Of a DNA stretch of 64,000 nt, positions 31,971 through 44,187 are shown piece by piece. The translations under genes were made by a program, and so were the position numbers. The stretch is taken from positions 169,271,624 to 169,335,623 of the forward strand of contig CM057461.1 in assembly GCA_030035585.1 (NCBI GenBank), in the 5' to 3' direction. How positions within the stretch are numbered: position 1 is the stretch's first letter; each line of letters opens with the position of its first letter. The notes under the pieces are model-generated. The model did no database searches. It saw only the letters and a list, made by a program, of their open reading frames with translations, and had not been told where the DNA came from. The DNA comes from Dugong dugon. Its lineage: Eukaryota; Chordata; Mammalia; Sirenia; Dugongidae.

Positions 31971-34959
31971 ATGAAGTAGAAGCCAATGACATAGCATATA
32001 ATCTCAGGAAACAGGTATCTTCCAAAGTACTATTTTTGTTTCAACGTGTCTTCAATTTGGAAATAAAAGTGGAGATTTAATAAACCTAAAGCATTCCATG
32101 CACATGGTGAGCTTTATCATTTGCTTACTGAAATAGGCAGGACAGTCTGCATAATAGTCAATACTCTAAATGTTAGTTTTAAACATTGTGTGGTTACAGG
32201 CTGAGTGGTTGGCATTTTGCAGAGATCTATGGAAGTTGGATGTTAGAGAAAATGAGGCCACATCAATATTAGCTTTTCCACGTTTAGTTTTGGACAAAGT
32301 ACGTGTAGTGCACATGATCCTTGTTTTGAGTAAAATTGTGAAACAGGACAATTGTGATCCTCTACATCCAGGAACAGGCCTCAATAGTATAAAGTCTAAT
32401 GAAATCTGCATTCCTGCAAAATGGGGAAATCCATTTTTGGTTTGGCCCATAGTTTGCAAGTTACTCTTTCCATGCATAGGGGCAGAAGTAACCTATCCAT
32501 GGTCAGTAGCAAAGGTCAGAATTCAGAGCAAATGACAAAGCCAGGCACAGCTGAGAACCAGAGAACATAAGACTCTCTCTAATCATAGCTGTAGGTCCTT
32601 GCAGAGTAAGGAAGGCTCCATCCCAGTAGCACACAACTTGTAACATGCATTTTGCAGGGGGTATTCGAGGGTATTCAAGGAAAGCAAAGACCTCTTAGGA
32701 ATACTGTTGTCAAACAGCTGTGTATTTAGAATGGACTTTTTGTAATTTCATAAGCAGAAAAATTTCTGCAAAAAACAGTAGAAGCCCAGGCCTAGAGATC
32801 CCAACAAAAATCAGTTCTGGACATAAACAGTGTGGGGCCCACTGATGAGGCTTGGTGGAGTCAGGATAAGCCAAGAGAAGGGAGGTCTGGCCTGGACAGG
32901 TCTGCTTAGTCTTCCTTAGTTACGTGTTTTCAGAAGTCTTAGTGAGGAACCACTAGAAATTAATATTTGAATCTACTCTATATCATTATAGTTTGTTAGA
33001 TGTAACAATGCTCAAGTGGACCGTGTAATTACTGTATCATAATTCTCATTTAATATTTCAGACTCATTCATTATGAACTATATCTTATTGTGGTCATCAT
33101 AAAGACCCAAGTTGAAGAACCTTCTCTTTTCCTAGATAGACATTTAAATTGACTTGAGTCCACTGGGCTGTTGTAGCCAACGTTCTGAACACCAGAATAG
33201 GCAGTCCAAGGAAGTAGGACTCATGGTAGAGTGCTGTTTTAAGGAAGTTCTTTTTCCTTTCTTTCAGGTTAGTATTAACATTATATAAGAAAATTTAAAA
33301 CACCATCATCTAATGAGTCACAGGCATTAAGCAAGAAGCTTGGTGTCTTTTGCTTTCTAAAACTTATACTATCTTTCTACATTTTTATTTAAATTATTTA
33401 GTGAATGTTTAATAATTCTGGCTGGAAAGGCAAAATATGTTCTCACTTTATGACAAAAGTGTTACCAGGGAGAGAAGCACTCCTTGGAGCTGTGCATTTT
33501 GGTGATGTAGGACTGATGAGGAAAAAGACCAAAGTGAGTAACAGCTCAGCCACTAGGTTATTGCATCAAATTAAATGTTACTATTCCAGAAGGCAGCAGA
33601 AAGAAACCACTTCCACGGCAACTGTTGTCATAGTTGTATTTTTACTCATCTTTCAGAAAATAATATGAAAGCCAAATAATACAGATGTAGTGATTCTTGT
33701 AATGCATTACCCACTTTCAAGTAGCAAGAGCTCTGATTTAATGTAATTTAATCTCTCTCTTGAGTTGGTACTGTCAATTTAATATCCAGCAAACATTCGT
33801 CATAAAGGTAATGTGTAGAAGTCATTTCATGTACATGTCCAAAGATGCTTTGCCAATGAAAGTGTATTGTTACAGAATCCTCCTGTGTTGCTAAATAGTC
33901 ATTAAAGCAAATCTTGGTGCAACCCATTGAGGCTAAAAAACCCACTCTCTTCCCCACTCCCCCTAATGTTAGCTGCAGCTTCCCTTCTTTGACTGGCAAT
34001 GAAGAATTTTTAAAATTAATTTTTAGTACAGCCAACTCATGATTTATTTACTGGAATACTGTTTGGATTACCAATGCCTATTTCCTTTCTCTCTTCTGTG
34101 TCCATCTTTTGTCTGTATTAAACTTTAAGAGTACCACAGACTGAGGGGAGAATTAAAAAAAAATAAGGGAAGAAGATGAACTTGGAATCTCTTTACAATT
34201 GGCTTACTTGGAAAAGAGTTCCTGTAAAAGATTTGGTCAGAAGCTAAAATTCATACATTCATGCTGTCCTTTTCCTCTATCATCAGATTGCATAATTGAA
34301 TGTTGACTAGATTTCTTTCAGAGTAGAAGTTCCATCTTTCTTGGCTAGATCCGCACAGAGAACAAAGTCAAACAATGACCTGCTTGCTTTACTGGGAGAA
34401 GCTGATCTGTCTTTGTCCTGAAAGAAGAGTGTGCTTTGCTGATGTTTTGGTCTTGCTACTGAAATATCTTTCAAAGTCTTCAGCTTCTTAGTTAAAGGCT
34501 AAAAGATAAGTTGGTTAACAAAATACATCATGTATTCACACTTCTTATGATCTCGTGAAATGCTCTATTTTATAATAAATTGTCATGTTTTAATTCTCAC
34601 TACAATCCAGACTATAGTTTAACACTCCAGAATGGAAGGCATCCTGGCTTTTACTTTAAAAGCTTGTTCCTGAAGCCTCTGTGTGTTAGCAGATATTTAG
34701 GAACACTTTGAAATTTCATCCTGTTAAATCAATCCTTGAGCTATCCGAATTCTATCTGTCTTTAAATGCTGAGGAAAGCTCCTCTGGGGGCCTTTCTCAG
34801 CTCTATTCCTGCCCCCAGAATTCTCACTCCTCAAATTCCCAAGGACTTGTTGCCCATACTCCCAATTTAGAAATTAATTATGCTTAAATTGTGTGTGGTG
34901 TTTTAAAAATAATATTTATTATTAATTAAAATATTTTTCACTCTTTATGGTTTCTCATC
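31971..34959. other. ADAM23 intron 2, largely unique sequence
   Basis: Nearly 3 kb without a young repeat. Overlapping open frames on both strands at 32166-32535 (121 and 103 codons), and others at 33405 and 33748, have no recognisable domain, and no splice or start context supports them. It is a candidate for conserved intronic regulatory sequence simply because repeats are missing. Confidence 0.45.
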
Positions 34960-35095
34960 TCATTTCCCTAACCAAATTATAAACTTTTTGTTGTAAATAC
35001 TAATTCACCTATATCTTTGCATCTGCCACAGTATCTGGCACAGTATTTCACTCAAGGTAAGTATTCAATGCACATTGATTAATGGGTTAACCAAT
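34960..35095 (+). repeat. L2 LINE 3' end fragment
   Basis: Diverged L2 end: ctgccacagtatctggcaca followed by aaggtaagtattcaatgcac. Confidence 0.55.
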
Positions 35096-35564
35096 AATAC
35101 TGTGAATTGGAACACGCTAGAAGAAAACATGATGATATTCTTCCTCACAAGCCACCTATTTAAATGCATCTTGGCAAGAAGATTCAGCAAATTACCTTAA
35201 TTTGCAAAACTGCCTTCATGTAACACTTGCAGCTCTTCTACTTTTCAGGATAATGATTCATATTATTTTAAAGACACGACAAGTTGAACAAGGTCAACGT
35301 ATAATACATAATGGTAATTTGCAAGAAAAAAATGTAAAATTTGCAAGTTTTTCGTAGTGTAAGTGCTGTGTTGGAATTGTCTAGAATGTGGCCAGTTATC
35401 CTGGGAGGTATTTTTAGGGTGGGGCTGACTGATATCCTTTCTGAAGCGTTGATATATTTTTCTTCTTTTTTTTCCCTCCTTATACTTTGCCACCTCTTTC
35501 TTAAATTATTGAGCTCTTTTTATGTGGTCAGCCTTTTGCTAGGAAATTTCTATAACATTGGAGG

Positions 35565-35665
35565 CCTGGTAGTGTGGTAGTTAAGAGCTTGGCTACTAAT
35601 GAAAAGGTGGGCAGTTCAAATCCACCAGCTGCTGTTTGGAAATCCTATGGGGGCAGTTATTATAT
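35565..35665 (+). mobile_element. AfroSINE, short form, 3'-truncated
   Basis: Head gtggtagttaagagcttggc, then caaatccaccagctgctgtt joined straight to tggaaatcctatgggggcag. The 3' tail is missing. Confidence 0.82.
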
Positions 35666-35769
35666 AAATTAATCCTCACACACATCCTGTTGGTAAGCTA
35701 TTATTACTTATATTTTAATGATGAGGAAACATTGAGGTTTGGAGGTTTAAGGACTTCTAGCATAATGTC

Positions 35770-35965
35770 TGGCACTTTTTCCTCACTGAGCTGAAGCTAA
35801 CACCTCCTATTCCTTTGATGTATGGCCTTGGACAGAAACATCACTTATCCTCTCTGTGCCCTTTAAAAATGTTCTTCTTCTATAAAAGGGTAATAAAAAT
35901 ATCTGCCCTACCAATCTCATGGGAGCTATATTGTTCTGGATAGACAAAATAGTACTTTGAGATGA
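35770..35965 (+). repeat. MIR SINE
   Basis: MIR core and tail pattern: atggccttggacagaaacat, cacttatcctctctgtgccc, ataaaagggtaataaaaata. Confidence 0.6.
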
Positions 35966-36131
35966 TTAAAAGATGTACACACACAAAAATAAGACATTAT
36001 AATTTTTATTTTATACTAGTCTGTATGGTCACCAATGTGCTAACTGACAGTAAGGGATTAGAATCAGAATGTAATTTAAAATGGTCTACTAAGATCTTTT
36101 TTTTGTACTTTAAAATTCCTAAGATTAATTT

Positions 36132-36342
36132 AAGGAGCCCTGGTGGTGCAACGGTTAAGCACTCGGCTGCTAACTGAAAGGTTAGCAGTTTGAACCTACA
36201 TATTAGCTCCACGGGAGAAAGACCTGGTGATCTGTTCCCATAAGGATTACAGCCTAGAAAACCCTATGGGGCAGTTCTACTCTGTCAGATGGAGTTGCTA
36301 CGAGTTGAAATCTTGACGGCACCTAACAACAGCAACGACGAG
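36132..36342 (+). mobile_element. AfroSINE, long form, with RTE-like 3' tail
   Basis: aagattaa[t/c]tt at 36121-36131 and 36343-36353. Head ggagccctggtggtgcaacg, long-form body, and 3' end cttgacggcacctaacaaca, which is the RTE terminal sequence. Confidence 0.93.
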
Positions 36343-37040
36343 AAGATTAACTTTCAAAATAAAAAAAAATTAGAAATTAAGATGATAAAGCTCTAGATTT
36401 TATTAAGGATTGTGGTATGGTCTACATAAGGCTAAAATATCTGGATATATTCACATATTTGGGTTTTTGCTTTGTAGAAGAAAAAGATGCACAAGCTGGC
36501 CTTTTATGTTTCTCCAGGTACTAGGTAGACCCAGACATAGTCATCTATAGAAAAGTCTCCACTATTGAAAGAAAGCAACATATTTTCCTTCAATTTATTT
36601 CAATTTACGCAGGACATTTGAGTTCTTATTAGAATTTATTTATGTGGGTCACTGGATTTTGTGTCTAATGTTTTTGGATTAATAGAAAAACATGCTGTGC
36701 AACCACATTGGTCCAAGGCTTCCCCAGTGAAGCTCCCTCTTTCCTCAGCTGCCCAACCCATCTCAACAAAGCAGACTCCTTCTGGAATTCAGAGGTTATT
36801 TAATATCTGATTCCCCTCCTTCCTTATTGTTAGTTGGTGAATTTCTGAATCTGTCTTTTCTAATGCAGTATAAATATCCTCCATCCCCAAAGAAGGGGAG
36901 GTTTGAGATCCCATGAACTTTTCCCACTATATTTGAATAAAATGGAGTAGAAACTCTTTAAAGGTCTATTAAGAAATCATAGGAGTGAGGGAAAAATCCA
37001 TTAGCAAAAAGTTAACAGGAGAGAAATTACTGCCTGAAAA

Positions 37041-37263
37041 GAAATATATATATGTATATATATATATATTTACATGTTGCCGTTGAGTCAATTCTGACTC
37101 ATAGCAACCCTGTAGGACAGAGTAGAACTGCCCCATAGGGTTTCCAAGGAGTGGCTGTGGATTCAAACTGCCAACATTTTGGCTAGGAGCTGAGCTGTTA
37201 ACCATTGTCCCACCAGGGCTCTGTATATCTATCTATAGTTTCTTCATATATACATATATATAT

Positions 37264-37319
<56 letters not shown>

Positions 37320-37320
37320 A
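37041..37320 (-). mobile_element. AfroSINE, short form (- strand) between two TA runs
   Basis: The SINE body is about 37074-37222 (gccgttgagtcaattctgac ... taaccattgtcccaccaggg), short form. TA-rich runs lie on both sides (about 37043-37070 and 37251-37320), so either it inserted into a TA microsatellite or the target-site duplication expanded. Confidence 0.85.
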
Positions 37321-40300
37321 AGAACAAACAATATTATCATAGCAATGAAGGAGACAAAAACAACAAAAAAAAAAGACCTATAATCCCTCTAGAAATCAAT
37401 TGTTTTAGCTCTTTTACCTTTCCTTTTCTGTGATTTCTTCCGGTAGAGGAGACAGTTTTATTAATCCTGGCTTGGAACTCTAATTACTGCATTTTGCTCT
37501 TTCTAGTACCCCTTTTCCTGGGAGCCCAGCTCCATAGCCCTCTTCTTTAGGAAGCAGAGCTTGAATCATTCCACAGGTGTCTGTTCAGTCCTGCTTGATA
37601 CCTCTCAGGGCTTCTAAATCCTATTTGTAAAGCATTTTATTGTCATATTGGTATAAGACATGTATAGATATAGATATAAGTAGTCAAGAATCTTGATCAA
37701 ATACCCATTGTTGCATGAAAGTGTATATAATCAGCAAATTCCTGCTTTTTATTTCTGTAAGTAGTTAGTCATCTTTTTCTGGTTTTCATGTCCATATTAA
37801 TGCTAATTATTCTAGAATGTAAGTCCTAAGCAAACATAACTCTATCTCTTTAGCTTATATAACGTACTGTACACAAAGTTGAGCATATATGCTTGCTTAA
37901 TATTATAACATTATTTGATGATAAGGTGCAAAATAAGTCTTAGCTGAGGAATTTAATGATCTTAAAAGTTTACTCAGTACGATGCCTTCAGGTGCTATCT
38001 ACTAAAAGGAAAAAACAAAACAAAAGGAAAAAACAAAAGCACGTTGTTAAGATGTGTAAATTGTTCTTGGGTGAAGGAGGTTGGTGTATATAATTGGGTT
38101 GAGTTGTTTTTGTTTATAGGGCTTCTGTAATTTCCCTGTGCCAGATTTGGAGTCAAAAAGAAAAATACCAAAGTACTTAGGCAACAGCTGTTCCCAGTCC
38201 TGCAGGGTAGTAATCTGAGCCCAGGGATGTACTCATTCTTGTCGTGCAATGATGCTCTTTGGGTATCAAACTCCACATTCTTCTATAGTGCCGTTGTAGT
38301 GAATGTCCTTATAAAAACAAATATTAGTCATCAAGGCTGTTTAACAGGTATCTTGAAGGAGCAAAAAACGATTATGACATCATGTGTGGTTCCTGACGTT
38401 TTCTCTGAAGTAGTCCTCTGATCTGATTTGCCTTACTGAATATATTTCTAAACCCAACTGTGTACTTCCTGCTTTGTAAAATAAGAGTAATACTGTAGGT
38501 AGTCTTTCTATCTTCAGTGGGTTTCAGTGATGTCAATCAGTCAACTCTAAAATCAGATTTAATCAACCTAAATGACATGGCTGTATATTATAAAACTTTC
38601 TTTTCATCTCAGCTAGTCTTCAAATTTTTATGCCATGTTGGAAGAAGTGGGCTAATATTATGGAAAAACAAATAATACCCAACTGTGTAATTGGTAAAAC
38701 ATTAATGACAAAGACTCACTTTACCTAATCTGAAAACATATTTAAAATAGACATTTATCAAAACTGTATAGTATTTTGTTTTAAAAAAACTGATAAAATG
38801 GAATGACATAGAAATCCTAGTAATTAAAAGCTATTTAATCGTTTAGAAGTCAGAGCAGAAATAACACAATGGTAGGGAAAAGAATCACTTCTCAGGTATT
38901 TATTTTGGTATAGAGAAGAACTGTACCCTACATACAAATGCAGAATGTATAGCAATGGAAGGAGAAACAGATGTAAGAAAAATAACATACACCAATGTAT
39001 TGAAAATACTTAAAATGGATACATATATAGTAGATGAATATAGTGATACACACTTAATAGATGTGCAAATAAGTTGAATGCTGTGAAGAAATCTTAAATC
39101 ATTTTACCTGACAGGTGGATTCTTACTTACCTTTTGAAAGTTTGTTCAAATAACACCTTGTCAGTGAGCCTTTCTGTGCCCTTCTACTCCTGGGTGTGGC
39201 TCAGCTTTAGTTCCTGGGGCCCTTTAGATACACTGAGGCTGGCAGCTCTCTTCACTGCTTCCCTGAAGGCTGTCACGGGCTGTGTCCCACCTATCTTCAT
39301 ACAAACAGTGGGACTTAATACATGGGCATATCTGGTGAATTAAATGAAAATTGATATATTTTGGGGAAGAGTCATTAATCTACAAGGGTCCAACTCTTTG
39401 CAAGACCCTTGTGATGTGAGTATGGGGATCACTATCTAGGGGAGGGGTGGAAAGCGAGCACACATTACACTAGGTGGAGGGAGGAACAAATGAAGTTCCC
39501 CCAAATCCTTGAGGAATGAGAGTTCATTCCTAGCGTGTGTGCAAAGGAGGGCTTCGTGGGAAGTGTGGCAGTTGGGCTGCCTTTGAAGGATGGGTAGCAT
39601 TTTGATCATCAAAAGTGGAGGGAGAGGGCAAAGAGGAGCAGGGGGCGGTATTGGGGAAAAGGTGGGATGGGAGGTACGGGGGCAGGGGAATGTTAGGTGT
39701 GTTCATGCGGGTGTCTGGTTGCTATGCATGAGCATGTCATAGATGATTTGCTACACCCACTGTGCCTTAGGAACGAAGTCTGCAGGAAGGACGTTTGTGA
39801 GTCAAAGCAGGGCGATGTAAGTGTTGCCTTTATCCTTGTCCTTTTTTTTTCTTTTTCTGTTACGGTAGCAAAGGGGGATTTTGATTCTTTGACACAACTG
39901 ATTTGTTAACGTACATTATTCGCGACACTTCTGTGAGCTATTCTAATCTTTAACACCTAGTGAATGTGATTCACGTTTAGATGGGATTATCTTTGTATTT
40001 TGAGTTAAGACACGATAATGGCAGGATTTGTAAATGTGTGACTTTTAAATAAAGGAAACATAAACTCTCAGTACTCACAAAGGACCAGATCCTAAGTGCT
40101 TTCTGGAGTTAGATGGTTGTGCCATCCCATTTTACTGTCACATTCTGCTGATACATCATTTAGAGAAAGTTTCAGTTTCGGATGAAGAGCAGAACGCAGA
40201 CGTGATTTTTCACTTAGGTGTGCAGAAAGAATTGGGTTAGCTTGTGCACAAAATGGGCTGAAATCCGGCTTTAATTAGCGAGACTTTTGCATAATTCATC

Positions 40301-40592
40301 ATGTTCATTTTAGAAGTCCAGCAGACTATGCTTCTGATTTTTATCACACTGCATTCATTTTAAACAACTTGTTGTCTTTAATTCTTTCCTTGCTGAACAA
40401 ATATTTAGATCTTCCCAGAGAAGCCATGACAACTCACCTAGTCTCCTTCTAATGAATTGCCATATAAAGATACATAAATGAATCGATACACAGAGAAGCT
40501 GTTCTTATTAAACATTACTCTTGATATGAATATAGTCAGTTTTAAAGACAGGAAAGTTAGCTTAATTTCTTTCTGTCTTTTTGAATCTGTAG
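37321..40592. other. End of ADAM23 intron 2, repeat-poor
   Basis: About 3.3 kb leading to exon 3 with no recognisable young repeat. The part from about 39900 on is likely unique sequence. No further exon seen. Confidence 0.5.
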
Positions 40593-40669
40593 GCTGTCCA
40601 TCTGGCCCAGGCAAGCTTCCAGATTGAAGCCTTCGGCTCCAAATTCATTCTTGACCTCACATTGAACAA
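40593..40669 (+). CDS. ADAM23: ADAM23 exon 3: prodomain segment
   Basis: A 77-bp exon encoding 25 whole codons plus two bases (residues 145-169). The translation begins AVHLAQASFQIEAFGSKFIL and then reads DLTLN, matching the ADAM23 prodomain directly after exon 2. The acceptor is strong: a pyrimidine-rich tract (about 40564-40582) and tgtag|GCTG. The donor is AACAA|gtaagt, a perfect consensus. It is separated from exon 2 by a 32.9-kb intron full of interspersed repeats, while the exon and its near flanks are repeat-free. It ends in phase 2, so the next exon, beyond this window, must enter in that phase. Confidence 0.96.
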
Positions 40670-41415
40670 GTAAGTCTTTAGTCATAACCTTGTTAAGAAG
40701 CAAGTGGTAAAACTTCATGTCCCTGATATTGTTTAGTTAAAATAATTTCTGTTGTTGATACAATTGATACTTTCCATCTGATTATATGCCATATAGCACT
40801 TAAAGAAAAAAACGTAAAAGAGTCTGAATAGAGTTAATTCTCCCTTTTTTCTCTTTTCCTGAAAGAAAAGACATTCAGCATTTTATGTGTTAAAAATCTC
40901 AGATGAAGAGGGCTTACTATCCAGTACTTAGATACTATGTTTTTAAATGAAATAAATATTTTGGTAATGCCAGTTTATTAAATGTTAACTATAGTAACCA
41001 TTACTGTATATGAGAAGGGGCTAAATTAACTGATTCAAGTATCATTAGACCTAAGTCTAGAAATATTTTTCTATTTTACCTTTCATTGTGTAATTCACCT
41101 GACTTATGTCTGAAGAACAAAGAAAGTAATGACTTGTAAATACCTATTTTGAGAAGGCTCTTTGCTTCGTAACTTGCTATAATGTAGCTTCTTAGAAATT
41201 CTGGTCCTGATGAAAATTTCCCCAGTTTTCTCAGAGACTGTGTTTATGTTGATATTTTAACTTTATTTCCTAAGTTGGAACCAGCTGTACAAATGTCTTT
41301 GTACAAAGTGTGAACAAGAGCTGTCAACTTGACCAGGACTCTTCAAATAGAGCTAGCAGTGGGCCTTTCTTTATGAAAGAGATTTCGTGTATGGTTTATT
41401 TTAGTTACAGAAATG
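40670..41415 (+). other. Start of ADAM23 intron 3
   Basis: Unique AT-rich sequence after the perfect gtaagt donor; nothing else seen. Confidence 0.5.
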
Positions 41416-41428
41416 CCAGTCAGTATTT

Positions 41429-41790
41429 CATTTTATTTATTTTAAAATGTAGATTCTTTTTTTTTTAAATAAATTTTTTAATTGTGCTTTAGGTGAAAGT
41501 TTATGGAGCAAATTAGTTTCCCATTCGACAGTTGGTACATAAAGTGTTCCACGACGTTGGTTGCATCCCCCACAATGTGTCAGCACTCTCCCGATTTCCG
41601 CCCTGAGTTCCCTGATTCGTTCCATCGGTTTTTCTACCCCTTCCTGCCTTCTCATCTTTGCTTTTGGGCAAATGTGCCCTTTTGATCTCGCATAATTGAT
41701 TGTTCTAAGGAACACGTTCCTCTTGGGTATTATTGTTTATGTTATGGGCCTGCCTGTTATTTAGCTGAAAGGTGGTCTCCGGGAATGGCT
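41429..41790 (-). mobile_element. L1 3' end fragment, - strand, with 13-bp target-site duplication
   Basis: ccagtcagtattt is perfectly duplicated at 41416-41428 and 41791-41803. Poly-T end at left, then aattgtgctttaggtgaaag and the elephant-type L1 3' UTR. The open frames here are non-coding UTR. Confidence 0.88.
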
Positions 41791-41803
41791 CCAGTCAGTA
41801 TTT

Positions 41804-42464
41804 TAAATTCTCATCATTATTTTGACCAGGACGGTATCTTTGCAAGAAAAGTACTGTTTAATGCCATCAGACACTATAATGTAGGTGACTGCTGCCAATA
41901 TCTGAGAAATTGCAAATAAGTATGAAGAACAGCTATTTAATTTCTCGTCTGCCAAGTTCTGTGAGCCCTGCGGAGAAAAAAAAGCAGAGTCAGCTTGGGT
42001 GCACCTTACTCAAGTGCTATTGCAGTTTTAAGTCAGAATGAATCAGCACAACTCAGAATTTCCTGTGTTAAAAGTATTGCAGGTTTTCGTTTTTTTTGGT
42101 CTGCTGAGCGCTGGTTGAGTTACTTTTCCCTGTGCTGTGTCAGCAGTGTGCCTGCCTAAAAGGTTTGTCTTGCCAAATCTTAGACTATGTTGAGTAGCAA
42201 GATATGGCTAATTTTAGTTTGTTTCAGTCCTCTGTTCCTTTAACTCTTAACTGCAGTGGAGACTGTCATTCCAGACTGTAGCACAGTGATAGCAACCAGC
42301 ACTGCTGTGTTTTTTGAACATTAAAACGTGACTGTCACTGCAGAGCTTCCCAATTAATGAGCAGATGACTGAGAAGGGGTCACATGGGATGTTCAGAGTA
42401 CAGAGAATCTGGAAACACATCAGAGAATTCTTTGCCATTAACATTTAACATGCCAAGGAGTCAA
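41804..42464. other. ADAM23 intron 3 stretch, nothing recognised
   Basis: No gene or named repeat. Confidence 0.4.
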
Positions 42465-43785
42465 GTTGACCACCTACTCTCTGCCTTGAGGAGCTTATAG
42501 TTGAGTTGGGGGAGATTGATAGGTAGATATGAATTTTAGAAGAATGTAAAATGTGCTGAATAGAGGTTAACAGGGAATACCATGGTAGCACCAAGGAGAG
42601 GCAACTTCGTAGCCTGGAGGAGTGTGAAAAGGCATCTTGGAAGAGGTGATCCTTGAGCTGAATCTTGGAGAAAAACTGCTAGTCAGGAAGCAAAATGTTG
42701 GGGATGGGAGGGAGGGGAGGAAAATAGAGAAGGGTGTTCCAGATGGAGGAGATAGTGTGTGCTAAGGAGGTAGGGCCGTGGAGTGGTGTGGTATGTTAAG
42801 GGAGCACAAGACTTTTGTTGAGCTTCAGATTTCAGTACAGGACTGAGGCAGAGGGAGATGAGTAGGGGAGGTAGGCCTGGGGACAGCTCATCGAAGGTCT
42901 GGTATTTCATGTTCACATGCCTGGCTGTTATTCCCTAGACTGTGAAAAAGTAAGAGGAATAAACAGAGGTCCTATACTAAGGACGTGCTAGGAGGCATGG
43001 AGAAGAGGGTGCTGTCAAGACATCTTCTGTTGGTAAGCATCATTAGGATTGATTAGATATAGATGGCAAGGCAGAGAAAAGAGAGCTGACAGAGGTGCCT
43101 TGATTGGACAGCTGGGTGGAAGGTGGTATCCAGCTGAAATGAGTTGTACCAAGGAATGAAAAGTTAAATGGCGAGGGGCAGAGGATATGAAATCAGGAGA
43201 GAACTAATATATTTGAGGGGTTTTAGTACATGCATAAGGAGCCCCGGTGGCACAGTGGTTAAAGAGATTCACTGCTAACCAAAAGATCAGTGGTTCGAAA
43301 CCACCAGCAGCTCCATGGGAGAAAGATGTGGCAGTCTGCTTCATTAGAGATTTATGGCCTTGGAAACCCTATGGGGTCGCTATGAGTCGCAGTCGACTCG
43401 ACAGCAGTGGGTTTGGTTTGGGACATGCGTGGTGCCGTGTCTATGAGGTAGCTGGATATAACAGTCTGGAGCTCAGGGGAGTGGAGGGGCTGGAGATAGT
43501 AAACCTGAATGTCCAAGAAGAGCCACCATATGAAGCTGGAAGGCTGAGAGTTCCACAGCTAGGACAGCAAGTACAACAAGTGCTGAGGCAGTTGTAGAAT
43601 ATTCAGGAGGAACAGAGGACAGGCATGCTGCGGGCAGGGAGATGGTGGGAGATGTGGAGATGAGATTAGAGAGGAAGCAGGGCCAGACCATGTAGGGCTA
43701 TCGTCCATGGTGAGGAGTTTGGATAGGAAGCCACTGGAGGGATTTAAGCATGGAAGTGACGTGATCAGATTTATATTTTATCTGT
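42465..43785 (+). repeat. Long old mammalian repeat, split by a SINE
   Basis: Continues the family seen at 12510 and 23110: gaggagcttatagttgagtt, aagaggtgatccttgagctg, agtttggataggaagccact, ggaagtgacgtgatcagatt. The AfroSINE at 43236-43420 sits inside. The open frames at 43247-43691 are repeat sequence. Confidence 0.6.
43236..43420 (+). mobile_element. AfroSINE, long form, missing the 'gcagttctactctg' segment
   Basis: Head ggagccccggtggcacagtg, body gagaaagatgtggcagtctg. It then jumps from aaccctatgggg directly to tcgctatgagtcgcag, so about 30 bases of the usual 3' region are missing. Flanks gtacatgcat and ggacatgcgt resemble a diverged duplication. Confidence 0.9.
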
Positions 43786-44019
43786 CCCAAAGGGTCCTAC
43801 TTGTGTCCTCAGAGGACCTGTAGTCACATTCTTGTCAGAATATTCTCCTTCTTAAATTTTGTTTTGTTTTCCCTCTAGATCAATCATTGCTCCAAGTTAC
43901 AGAAGGTTTAAAAAAGATTACTAGGTCAATAATTTTTTAATGTGTATCTGTCCTTGGAAGTCCCAGGGGATCTAAGGATTGTCTCCTCCATATGATTGAT
44001 TAGAATTATACCACAGCCC

Positions 44020-44090
44020 ATACTGTTGTTGTTAGGTGCCGTTGAGTCAGCTCTGACTCATAGTGACCCTGTGTACAAAAGAAAAAAGCA
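44020..44090 (-). mobile_element. RTE 3' end fragment, - strand
   Basis: gttgttaggtgccgttgagt and catagtgaccctgtgtacaa match the reversed RTE terminus. Only about 70 bp remain. Confidence 0.8.
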
Positions 44091-44187
44091 CTGTATAAGT
44101 AATATACAGCCTGTATTACTTATAGTCAAATTCTCTGGTGTCTTCAGCAAATATTTATTGGGAATAACCATAATCAGAGCTGTAAAA

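Noticed and set aside
32166-32535. Overlapping open frames of 121 and 103 codons on both strands
   Set aside because: No recognised domain, no start context or splice sites, and AT-rich intron can give this length by chance.
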